Shown: one piece after another, positions 38,346-50,091 of the stretch
Position numbering within the stretch: position 1 is the stretch's first letter
Layout: the number at the start of each line of letters is the position of its first letter
Assembly: GCA_019614645.1 (NCBI GenBank)
Contig: JABWDB010000016.1
Span: 5,146,001-5,210,000 of the forward strand
Direction of reading: 5' to 3'
DNA from: Stratiolaelaps scimitus
Lineage: Eukaryota; Arthropoda; Arachnida; Mesostigmata; Laelapidae
DNA length: 64,000 nt
Position numbers and translations under genes: made by a program
The notes under the pieces: generated by a model
What the model was told of the DNA's origin: nothing
The model's database searches: none
The model's input: only the letters and a program-made list of their open reading frames with translations

Positions 38346-41300
38346 ACTTCAGTGCATTTATCACCACCCACAGGTATCTGGCGCACCTGGCTAAAGTGTC
38401 GTTCGCGTGCAATCCTCAACGACAGTCAGGCACGTAATGGTGCCGACGTAGGTTGTCTTGGTCGGCTGGCCGCCATATTCGGCTTAGTGATCCCCCGTTC
38501 ACGTTGTGTTGTCTCCTATACCTGACCTAACACCGCACTACAATCTCTATATCTACACAAGCGTATACATCGTGCGAAAGGTACAAAGCTGCCGGCCTTA
38601 ACGTCGACCTTATAAGGACGGTAGCGGATCATAATCATTTCGCCATATGTAGGCCCTCCGATTGTAAAATTCCGCGAACGGATGCAGCTACAAGATCCAA
38701 TCTGTGAATGAGAAAAAATGCTATCACACATGACAATTGAAGCTATTCTATTATATAATAGTCATTCTATGAAGCTACATTGTTACGCAAATACATTGTG
38801 CATTGTGCTTTGGAGGCTCAACAATGTTTCATTAGAAAGGTGTTCATCTTCGGAAAATCACAGAGAGCGACTCTCTCGACAACCCCGAACTAAACCAGTC
38901 TCAACGGTCAGCTGATCCGATTGTGAAGGTCGGTCAGGGCCGTTCGTTTTTGGATGACAACCCGGGAGATACCCTGCCCTGAAGCAGCACACGCACCGGG
39001 CGGGGTCAGCCAACACGCAGAGTGTGTGGCCGCGAGTGACCTGAGGAAACCTCGTCGCTATTCAACGTCGCCTCGGCGAAATATCGACACGCAACGCTAT
39101 ATGTAGTGATAATGCAGTGCCGACTGATTAAGATGCAGTCGATGCAAGATGCCAATATATTTGGCGATTCACGCTTGATGTAACACTAAATTCTGCAACC
39201 TTCAGGGTTGCCCAGCAGTTAGCGTTGTGAATCTATTTCAGTATCGATCGACTGAAATGAATATTTTTTGTTATTTTTGTGCACTTAAACGGGCGACCTT
39301 CGAGCGGTCATCTCCGCACACTTTACTTGTTTTTGGCGTATATATATATATACCTTGTCTTTCCTTTGATTGTGTTCACCATCTTCGAACCTCGACGTCT
39401 GCTGCGGCTGTCGATATGGAGATATCGAGATAGACAGATTAGGTTGGTCTAATTGACCAGAGTCAGCACTGACCTCGTTCTTCTTTCCAATGAAGATGGC
39501 GTCGCCGTCTGTCCATTCGATCCCAGATGCTAGCCGCTATATCGGACACCCCGTCACGATAGGCTGCTTGACAGTCTCCGCCACTAGCAGCTTCCGATAG
39601 CCGCCCGACTAGAACTAGCCTCAATCCTATCAAGAAAATCCAATATCTAGTTTAACATCTATGTAGCAGCAGCAGCGGCACCCCAGACATTTTCCTAAAC
39701 GTGTGTCGACGTAGAGCACCAGCCTGCACACTGGAATTGGATAAGCGATACTTATCTCTCTGCTCGGAGTGAGTAAACTATATTTTGCTTCTTAACTGCT
39801 GTGCCAAGACTCCTTGAAGATGACATCAGACACACTACGCCAGAGCACGTACTCAGTAGAAGCGAATCAAGGCTATAAGTCGGGTCCGGATGCTGACCAG
39901 TGGCCAGACGAACTGCCCTTCTAGTAGGGACTATGTGAACTGTCCTACTGTCAAGCGGTGATTCTGCAAATCCTATCCCCGAGATCCGAAAAGGCCATAT
40001 ATTCTGCATCCTTTTCAACTGTAATCAAATGATAGCCAAGATGCATACGTTGAACGTTCTACAACGAACCTGTGCTCCGGTGCACACATTTGTCTTAAAT
40101 CGCAAGGAAGCGTTGGCGTGCAAGGGCAATGTCACGGCAAGTGTTGCACATATATGCCTTTGCAGAAAGAGAGAGGGGACGAACGGCGTGAAGCAATCGC
40201 ATACCTGGAACATGTTGCTTGCTCGCAACGGTGAAGGGACGGCGCAGTTCGTCTGTTCTCAGCATTCAATTGCGCAATTCAATGTCGATCGCTGCTCAGT
40301 ACTTCTGTGAGGACTTCTGCTTTTTTGGAGGGCAGATGTTACAGGCACTTGCAACGACTATCATGCTGGTACGAGGGAGGCGCATAACGATTTGAACGAC
40401 TCCTTCCTACGCTCGAAACAGTCATCTGCCAATGACCGGCGAGACCACAGAAAGTCATCCTGAACGCACGCAGAATCCGCTCGCGTGGTGTCGGCTACTG
40501 GTGGCGGCCGTGGCGGCCGTATGGCTGAACGTGTTGTCGAGGTGAGCGCAGGCCGGGAAATGGAGAAAGTGGATTGGAAAATGCCAGTATCCGTCAGAGC
40601 AAGCGAGCGACAGAGAGGGGAGAGAGAGTAAGAAATATACAAGACGGAAATGATGTTCCCAGCAGAGTCCTAGCGAGCCGAAACCGTAGTCTCCCTATTC
40701 GTTGAAACGAATGTGTCTTATATAATGTTATATATGTTGTTCCGTAGCTGAAATCAGAGACACGAGAGTAAGGCGCATGAATTCGCCGAGAGTGTAACTG
40801 ATCTGGCTGCTGGCACGCGACTAAGATTGTCGGTGTTCTGGCGAGGCGAACTCTCGGTCAGCGAAAAAGCACACCAGGCTGGCCGACGAAAAAGCACACC
40901 ATTTCCAACTGGAGTGGCATATATATATATATATATATATTAGTCCTCTAGAAGAATGGATACGATGTGTTGGTAGATTCGCACTTTTTGATAGCATTTT
41001 GCCATATTATATACATATATATATATATATATATCTGACCACCGATGGTCATCGTTGCTAGTCTTCCCTTTCCCATGTCTATCAGTGACGATAGATCGTT
41101 CGTGTAGTAGAGGTCATACCAGTGTTGTATACATAGAAAGCCGCTCATAGAAGGGCTAGGTCACTTCATGTCATATACAATGATGCATCCATTTAGAAAG
41201 CAACGGCGGTCGAGCTTTGACCATGCGTCAGGCAACAAATCATACGTCACACAGTTCACCCGATTGGGTAAACGCTGCTAGGTTTGCATACGTTTCCCCA

Positions 41301-42085
41301 CCAATGAGCCGCTCCCACCGAGGCACTCAGTCGGCAATGGTTTCAGTTCATAGGGAACGGCAGCTGGAACCACGTACGCGGGACCTTGTGGGACCCCAAA
41401 TCGGACACCAACCTGGCAATCCCGTCCCGGAATGGAACGGCGTCAGTTTGTGGCGACGGACGCTTCGTCCCTCTACCGAATATACGTACTGTATGTTGTC
41501 CGCCTGCGACTGTCAGCTCTGTCCGTTTGCGTGCGGGGCGGTGCGTGCGAGCTGCGTATGTGAGTGTGTATTCACTCGGCCCGCCTCAGTCTCTCTGAAT
41601 CCTTTCTGTCTATCTCCGTTTAGCAGCTTCATTAAGTTTCCCGAGTCGGCGACGGCAAACTGACGCCTCCCGACTTCAAGGCCTGACCATCGGCCTGTCT
41701 ATCCGACTCACTGTCTGCGTGACATCGCCTCTCTAAGACCGGAGCCGCATGGGTGTGTTGAGTTGCTCGCAAGGAGGAACGGTCCACCGGATAGAAGGGC
41801 GATGAGGAAGGAGTTAGTCCTTCATGGAAATGCTTTTCCCAGTTCATTCCCGCTAGTGCCACCGTCCTCGACCCCCGGCCCCCGTCTCGCCTCGCCTCGA
41901 CGACATAAGGTCAGTACGTGGAAAATGGATTCTAGACACACACACACAGAGCGGGGGACTCAAAGCAAACACGATTGAGGGCAAGAAATATGTGTGCTGA
42001 AACAGAGGGTCGAGAGGAACAATAATGCTAGGCGGCGGCGTAGTGTACACACTCGCTACCATGCATTTGCACCACATACAGTGCG

Positions 42086-42105
42086 CCAGCCAGCCAGCCA
42101 GCCAC
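42086..42105. repeat. Short (GCCA)n tandem repeat
   Basis: GCCAGCCAGCCAGCCA: four units. Confidence 0.9.
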
Positions 42106-42875
42106 CAGTCGTACCACGGCGTCGTTCTTCCTGACGGTCACTTCCGAATTTGCCCGGTGGACCGGTCGGTCGGGTGTAGGACACCCTCAGTCAGCTCAGC
42201 TTCCAGCTTCATTGCCATGTCCATTTTTGCATTGCGCACGTCGCGAGAGCGTATCATGGTCTCTCTCTCAATCTCTAGAAAGAGTTCTATATATATATAT
42301 ATATATATGTGTATGTGTGTTCCACATACGCGCGCATCCATGGACCCTGCAGTGACTCCTCGGTTGGCCAACTCCGTCGGGCAGTAGTAGCCGGCAATCG
42401 GCCAGCATTTCTACGGGCCGCAAGGCTGAGATTGCCCGAGGAGGGCGACGCCGGCTGCTGCTGCAGAAGGAGAAGTGAATGCCCCGCTCTGAGATATTAG
42501 TTAGATTAGACATGCCCCGAATTCGAGTTAGATGTGACAGTTTAATTAAAACCATTGCTCGCCTACGCACTGGCATCACGGGCACCGACTGTGGCTGAAC
42601 ATGTGTGAAGAACGACTTCGGTCCGTTTGTCCATTCGAGTGCATACATGTATCATGTCTCAACTCGACGGAGTTTTACGGCAATGTTGCCTGCTATCGCA
42701 GAGGTGCGTTATACCTGCCCGTCTGAAATGCGGTAGCCATCCCGTCGTTCGTAGAAATTTTCGTTTTTGAAGTTGTAGAGTATAAATGTTGACAGTTTCC
42801 ACTTTGACAGAAGAAATAAAGACGTAATGGATGTGAGCAGAATACGTTTGCTTAAATAAAAAATAACTATATTCG

Positions 42876-42893
42876 AAATAAATAAATACACCT
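42876..42893 (-). mobile_element. Candidate non-LTR retrotransposon 3' tail, - orientation
   Basis: On the minus strand GCAAGGTGTATTTATTTATTTCG shares the AAGGTGTATTT core with the tail at 23507 and then runs into ATTT repeats. The adjacent 42894-43030 holds two copies of TGGTTAACCC and may be the element body. Confidence 0.3.
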
Positions 42894-44500
42894 TGCCTGG
42901 TTAACCCAATGATTCAGCTCGTGGTGCGCGCCATCATTGAATTGTGGCCATTGACATAATGCGCATAGCCCAGCAGGACAGCATCAGGCTTAACCTTGGT
43001 TAACCCCACTTGGCCGAAGGGCCTTGACTAGGCCACTATTCTCCTCCATCTAGCCTAGACACAAACATTCAGGCCCCTTCGTTCTCTATTCCTCGTTCGT
43101 CCTCTGCATGCATGAACAATAACAACGACGATAAACGCGTTCATTTGCAACAGCAGCATAATTATGGAGCGCACTAGGCAGCCGATGCCATCTCAACAGC
43201 GGTAACATAGATGATATCAGCAGAAACATCTGGCCGAGAACTTCGCACTTCGTATCGTCGTTCCAAAAGAGCGTTGGAATATTTTGAATTACTATTACTA
43301 TTATCATCGCCATTTTGATCGTCATTACTATTTCTATTGATTTATCATATTACCGAAGACGTAAATGCCACCAGTGGTGGATGAACCGAAATACTACGAG
43401 TGGTACTCGTTCAATCGGTGAATCTGTGAATGTTTGCCTGCTTTGTGAGCTAAATGACACACCCTGAGCATATCGAACTCAGACTACGCTATGAACGAAT
43501 GCATTCTGTAGACGGGAATTTGCATGTTTGTTAGGGGACGCCCTTGGACGATTACTCGGCACGAATTTGGAATTCAGATTTAAATTCCACCCTCACACCC
43601 GTTTCGGACACTAAGTTGGCTGGCGGCATCCGTCGGGTGGCCGAGATTGTCAGAGAGAGCGAAAGGGGTCCATTTCGAAACGCAAAGAGGTCTACCGGCT
43701 TCGTTTGTATTGTGCTGGGCTCATTCATGGAGCCGTCCAACATTTAAACTCATTTATTTGTCTGTTTATTCGTTTGTTTACTTGCTTTGTATAATTTGCT
43801 TTTATATACTACAGGTATAGCTATCTGTAGCAGTTATATCTGCTTGTTATACAGAGAATGTCTGGAATTAGTAAATTCGTATTCGAAATTCTTGAATATT
43901 TTCATATTCCCCATAAACGATAAATCCAGGCAGAACAATACGATCTCCAATATTCAACTCTGAAATAATCGACCTCGCCCACTCTCGCCGATAGACACAG
44001 CTTTTTTCTTTTTTAGCCATTATCTCTCGAGGAAATCAACATCTACAACATTGCTTGTCAATAACACACGTCTACAATCGCAATTGATGTGATGCAAAAT
44101 ATTGCCAGGTATTATACCGCAGTGATCGTTACACACCCGTACAGACTATAGGCGAATTTCACGGCGTCGTCTTGCAACACGAATTCTTTGCACATTATGA
44201 GCGTCTGCTAACGAGCGACGGTAGCAGTTAATATTATTATTATTCCATTCTTAGATGCACGTTTCATTCATTTTGTTTCGTCTGTTCAAAGTGACGCAGT
44301 GCCACGCAACAAGTCACTCACTCCCAGCCATCCACCCACTCCCCGGGGGTGTGGGAGCCGAATGTAGCCAAACCCTTGGGTTTCGCTGAAGCGGCTACAA
44401 GCGCACATCGAACGCAGCAAACGTCGGTCGGAAACGTCGAAATGTTCGCCGTTCGACACCCGCTCAACGATGAATATTGCGCACAGGTGCATTGAACGGC

Positions 44501-44570
44501 TATATAGAAATATATATATATATATAGATATATATATATATAGAAATATATATATATATAGATATATATT
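44501..44570. repeat. Compound AT microsatellite
   Basis: Alternating (AT)n blocks separated by GAAAT and GATAT, 250 bp upstream of the first coding exon. Confidence 0.95.
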
Positions 44571-44871
44571 GTCGACTGGGACTACGTGGTTAGTTGGCGC
44601 GCGTCGACGGCATCTGCTGCTGGCTTCAACCGCTTCGCCACGTGGTTGCCTAAAATTCATGGTGGTGATCGCGGTGTTTTGGTTGCGGGCGACAGACTGC
44701 CCCTGACTGTAGAAATTCGCCTGCTTTGTGATACACCGACCCCGTCGGAACCAGACGATGTTTTAATAGGGGGGGATGGGGGACTAAGGCTGTACGCACT
44801 CAACAGATTCAAAGTGATTCAATGCAGATGCCGCAGTCACTGAGTTCTTTAGATACTACACCAATGGCAAT

Positions 44872-45205
44872 ATGCTATTAACGATATTCACCTCGTCGAT
44901 CTATTTGTTTTCTATGTCGGTGTCACCATTACAGCTGCGTTGGCCCAGTGAACGACATATCTGCAACGTCACCCTGCTGATGATCCTATGGTTAAGTGTT
45001 CTGGCCGTAGACCTCGTCCATGGGGCCGCTCAGGCGGCCAGCCAAGGTAGCGCGGCAGGTGTGCCAGCTCCTCAGTCGTTGACGATTCGCTTACCAGAGC
45101 ACTTTTATGAGCAGCTGCGCGGAGAGGAAGTCCGTATTGACTATCGGCCAAATGTCGGACAACCGAGAGCCAACTTCACCATCGGAGTCAACGAGGCTAT
45201 CACAG
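44872..45205 (+). CDS. Ptp10D: Ptp10D-like receptor tyrosine phosphatase, first recognised coding exon (signal sequence, start of FN3 domain 1)
   Basis: This exon encodes residues 1-111 of a receptor tyrosine phosphatase and the first base of codon 112. A hydrophobic run (NVTLLMILWLSVLAV, about residues 32-46) followed by small residues (HGAAQAAS) looks like a signal sequence. After it comes the edge of the first FN3 domain, with VRIDYRPNVGQPRANFTIG aligning to the RIDYSPAIGNPSPNSTI region of fly Ptp10D as I remember it. NFT is a possible N-glycosylation site. The donor is CACAG|GTATGT at 45206, leaving phase 1. The start is uncertain. The frame is open from 44818, and ATG 44872 has A at -3. 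However, a good splice acceptor (pyrimidine-rich tract ending ATTACAG at 44934) would begin an exon at 44935 in phase 0; translation would then start upstream or at ATG 44980. The assignment to the family is firm because of the joined downstream exons; the exact 5' end is not. Confidence 0.72.
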
Positions 45206-45570
45206 GTATGTTAATCTCTCTCTCCTTTAATCGTTTACCTGATAAATTAATTGTCGCACCTATGTTTGTTTGTACGGTGACGCCAATTCAGTCACATTCG
45301 ACATATCCATGTTCTGCTTAGGCGAATAATAGAATAACCGTAGTTAATATGCGACATAGAATAGAACGAATCAACCATAATAGGTACAATGGCTTTGTAA
45401 TAATCTCGCCTTATCTCGTTTTTTGCTGGGTTGTGCTGGGTTAAAGATTGTGTAAATTTGGCCATAGCCAACGACCAGCAAAGGTTATCGAAAAAGGTTC
45501 TCTTTGCACATATATATATATATATAATGTTAGTGTAGGCTTTAGGTCTCAATTGTGAGACGTATGCTAT

Positions 45571-45660
45571 ACCTCATGGTGCAGTGTTCGCTTCCTCTAT
45601 CGGCCTCGAATGCTACGAATTCATGAAGTTGAGGTGTCGAACCGTACTTACGGCGGGAAT
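45571..45660 (+). mobile_element. Candidate tRNA-like SINE head in intron 1
   Basis: CATGGTGCAGTGTTCGC at about 45575 resembles a polymerase III A box (TGGCNCAGTGGTTAGC), and GAGGTGTCGAACCG at about 45631 resembles a B box, about 40 nt later as expected. No acceptable cloverleaf forms. Confidence 0.35.
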
Positions 45661-48600
45661 ATTTACGCGTACTGGTTAAACCTTGTCTCTGGTAGTATCT
45701 AACACGCCTTCCAGCTGAACTTTCTGAAATGACACGTCCGTATATTGTGTGTTAGGTACAGTTGGGATTCTCATTAGTAAGTCTGGCCACTTCATCTCGT
45801 CGTAAGTGCCACCTCGAAGATCCCTGTCTAAGAGAGTCGTATGCATTATATACATACAGTTTGTATTATATGATTGTGACTCAAATAAGCACAAATGTAT
45901 GTAAATATATATAGAACACTTGTACAGGTTACATTCAGACGGCGTACAGAATGGCTATTTCTGGTGCAAGTCAACTCTCCAGATCCAGCTGACACAAGTA
46001 TGTGGGTTATATACGCACACACATATATATATATGTCATCCTGAGATAGTTAAAAATACGCATTATAACTTTCTTTCAACGCACGCACACCATTAGAGAC
46101 ACTGCAGTCTCTTCCAAAAGTCGATCCAGTGCAGGGTTGACGTGGAGCGATGACCAAACGCCTAGTCTACCTTCTAAAATCATCCTCTGTTGAGTGTCTA
46201 TCTCTACAACGTACTCAGCGCGCTAGGCATTACTTCAATATCCCGGGAGATGTGTAACTCGCCCAACTAATATCTATAGTCAGGTCTGAGAATCGAACCC
46301 GATAATACTCGCCGACGTCATAATAATGCCTATTCGTAAATATTTCCCAGTGTTTGTTCACCCATTGGCGATATAATAATGAAAAGATCTCCGAGAACCA
46401 CCAATGGACACAGGGTGGACAGGCATCCATCTTCGTCGACCAAATTCGGCCGCTTAAGTTTACCTGGCCCGCTTCAGCAAACGCCCCATCACTTTGACGT
46501 CTATGTATCGGCCAACAAATAAAATCTCTCGTCGACCTGACGCCCAGTTGAGCGCTTAGTTCCCTCCCCCGGGAGTGATATATCATCTGATCCCTACCTG
46601 GATCTTCAGGAGGCGCTGCTTTAATGGGCAGTGCCTATTGTCTCAGCGTGTGGCGGCGGCGGCGACGGCAGCGGCGGTTGTTGCGGTGTCGATGTACGAA
46701 CCGTGCTTATTTTATCGCTTCGCTCGTCTGTGTCTCACCGATTTAACCACCCTTCGGCCCGCCCTTATGTTCCCGTGTATGGCCCAAACAGGCCTTTCTA
46801 CGTCCTACCTCCTGCCAGTCTGGCTGGCCTTCGCCGCTGCCGTCGCCCTCCCGGGGTTAATCTCCCTTTAAATAACGCACACATGCTATCACCACCTCGG
46901 TCCCCGGCCCTCAGGGTCGAGTCGAAGTTAAACGACGCCGGCCAGCGGATGTGTATCGAATGTGGATAGCGGAGCGCGGGCCGCTCAACGAAGGAGCCAA
47001 CGGGACCTGAGGGGAGCCAAGTGCCCAGCAGAGTATGTACAGGATCACTGTGGACTTAGAGAACGAGAGGCCGCAGTTGCGGGGGGGGGGTCGGGACTAT
47101 GCGGCCGGCGCCGAACCGGGCGGGAAAGCGGCACGGCTGCTAATTTGCATCATCCGCAATCTGCGAGAGTGAAGCAGGAATTAATCGGCTTATTTCTCGT
47201 TGTATCTAATCATTTCACTGTGGTCGTTCGTACTGCTGCTACAGAGGCGGCCGCAACGGCAGTCGTTTTGTTGTTTTTAACGCTGTTAAACATGTCTGTG
47301 TTTGCTATTAGGCGGTTGACGGTGGTGCGCTGACAGTAAATGGAAACAATTACATCTGGCGGATGCCGCTATCGAAGCTGTTCGTGGGGCTACTCGGGCT
47401 AGGTACAAAGAAAGATTCGATTAAAAGGGGCAAATTCAAAGTGCTTTAAGGAAATTGGCGTCAGTCCCAGTCGTTCGTGACGGCTCAGCATAGGACAATC
47501 AAGGGATATGAAGAAAGATCGCATTGCCGGAAATCGCATGCTGATCGAAATCTTCACCCTCCAACATTTTGAGCGTTGCGCTGCTGACGAAGACAACAAT
47601 CTTCAACGGATCCACCTACGTGATGGTCTACTTAGGATCGCTATGTGAGCGGATGTCCCTCGGCGGAGTGGTGGTAATCCATTTTTTTTTCTAGGTTAAA
47701 GGACAACCGACTTAAGTTTCGCTATGGTTTCGCCGGTTGAGTGGCAAATCCATCGAAGAGGGTGAAACAAGCCTGGAGGAGAGATCTTAGGGGATTAGGA
47801 CAATGGGGCTTAGATTTCGATGACCTTATATTACGACGACGCGTTCACATTGATCCCATTTGAATGCTATATTTGTAAAATGTTCGGTAGAATCAACGTG
47901 CAGACATTCTTTGAGCCGACTCTCATCTGTTCCTTTTATACGACAGACGAATGCTCTGAACCTTTGGGTATTATTAATACGAGGATGTGAGGTTGAATTT
48001 ACGTGCCAACGAGGAACTAGATTTCTTCTACGCAGGACTAAGTCTTATCGATATTATTTCGTGAAAGGGACATTGTGCGAATATTCATATTTCTCACTTA
48101 ACATTCACACCACATCACCAGACGTGATACATCGTCAATTATATATCCATGTGTCTAGTGCTACAAACTACATGCATATGCGCATCTATGCGCGATACCG
48201 GTTTTATAGCAGGAAAACATACAAATAAGAGGCGGTGCTCTTATAGACTATCGCCGTTAGCCCTATCACTGGGCACGTTAGAGTCGGTCAACTGAGGTCA
48301 GGCGCAGTTGGCGAGGTATGCTTGCCCTTGACTTCAACGCCAACTGTCATCACTCAAACCGAATGTCATCACTTGTGTTCCATTATTTCACTGCGCATGG
48401 TAATAGCCAGGCTAAGGGACACTTGGCTTTTGTGTCGCCCAGGGCTGAAAGAGGCACAGACATAGAGAAACACATCTCTAATAATTATAAATGAGCGGCT
48501 TGCAACAGCAGAATACTGTTGAAGCACTACAGAGGCGTTAGAGGAATCTGTTATGTTGGGGCCTAGTCCTCTGGTGAAGTATTGCACAATACATACATTC

Positions 48601-50057
48601 AAACCTATGAATGTATGATATCACAACCATCTTCTCTGGTGCCCAACTTATACATGGTGGAGTTCTCACGAAAGTGTTTGTACTTCTGTATAGATAGAAA
48701 ATATAATTTTTACTATTTAAATTTTGCCTTGATGCGAATCGAGTTTGCGCAAATGTTGCAAAAGCATCCGATGCCCATTTGGCTTTTACTCATCTATTAT
48801 ATTGATAACGTGTGCCGCGTTATGTACATACGAAATCATTTATGTACTTCATACGTCGAGTTGAGGCTAACTCGTTTGACGATTAAATATGAGATGTGTT
48901 TTTGCCTCCGACGCCTAGGTCTTGTTAGGTTCCCTACAATCGTTCGTCTGCTCCGCAAGGTCCCACCGCTGTTAATGCGTCCACTTCTCTCAATACCCAT
49001 ACGACCTTAGAACGCTTCTACGAAACTACTCGTCGGTAACCTTACACGGCAATGTGGGGCAATATAATTCCCACCTAACCTAATTCGCCTAACCTCTACA
49101 GACGAGAAGAATTCTATAGATTCTAATTTGCAGAGCGCCAGAGTGAAACACCAGACCAAGGCAGCTTGGCTAAACTCTATTGAAACCTTATACAGGCCGA
49201 GGAGTACATATATACCTACGTTTGTATGCACAGATGTTCAAAAAATATAGGGCTCCTCGCTGGCTAGCACGTTACAGCGTTGTTTACTTCGTGAAGAAAT
49301 CTTCCTACTTGTTGTGTTGAAATTAACCTTGGATCACCTAAGCGAGTCTTCTAACCAACGCAAACCACTTGAGCTGTTCGTGTCCGTGCTCTGACGCAGT
49401 GATCAACTTCGGATGATGGGAGTTTTCTAGCCAACGATATATGATAGATTGATTCCTAAAGTTGTACTTGGCCCGGACAAGGCATATAGACTAATCAACG
49501 GGTCGTCGCAGTTCGTGAAAACTTATAACTGACGACTAGTGAATGCTTGTGTGGACGGGTCGCGTATACACTTTCGCTAAAGTATATTTATCTGATATAG
49601 GGTCTAAGATGATATTGCTGTTTCAATATCTATAACCCTAGTAGGGATTTGCATGCGATGCACAATACAATAAATTATTCTATAATACTATACGACAATA
49701 AACATCGATGAGGAGGTCAGATGCTGGCCCCTTCCCTTATGAACCATGGCATTCAGAATATTGCATACCTTAAGCATATGCTTTATCTCACGGCGTTGTT
49801 TTGCCCCATACTTGTTTGCGTCTTTGAAAGCGGCAGGCATCCTCTCCTCATATAAAAGCTACCCAATATCAGGGCGAAAAAATCTCTTGCCAGATTTCAA
49901 CTTCTGAAATCTCAACTTTACTAATTCCTAAATCACGCTAAGAATGACATTTTGCTCAAGGACATGGAAGCATTGAGGGAAAAGACACTATCATAACCTG
50001 GTGCAGGTTCAGGACTCTCACGCGCATGAATAAAAACTTGATCAAACAACACAGACC

Positions 50058-50059
<2 letters not shown>

Positions 50060-50088
<29 letters not shown>
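50060..50088. repeat. (AT)n microsatellite in intron 1
   Basis: 29 bp of AT repeat; companion arrays in the same intron are at 45510-45526 and 52762-52795. Confidence 0.95.

Positions 50089-50091
<3 letters not shown>

Larger units (their letters stand above)
34689..44500. other. No gene recognised
   Basis: Contains the SINE-like head at 38270, the tail at 42876, AT arrays and a GC-rich block at 41220-42480. A 15-bp direct repeat (CGAAAAAGCACACCA) occurs twice within 40860-40903. This stretch lies upstream of the first phosphatase exon and could include its promoter or untranslated exons, but none is identifiable. Confidence 0.6.

Noticed and set aside
46280..46345. GGTTCGATTCTC on the minus strand as a tRNA T arm
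   Set aside because: No A box, anticodon stem or acceptor stem forms upstream; at best a further SINE scrap.
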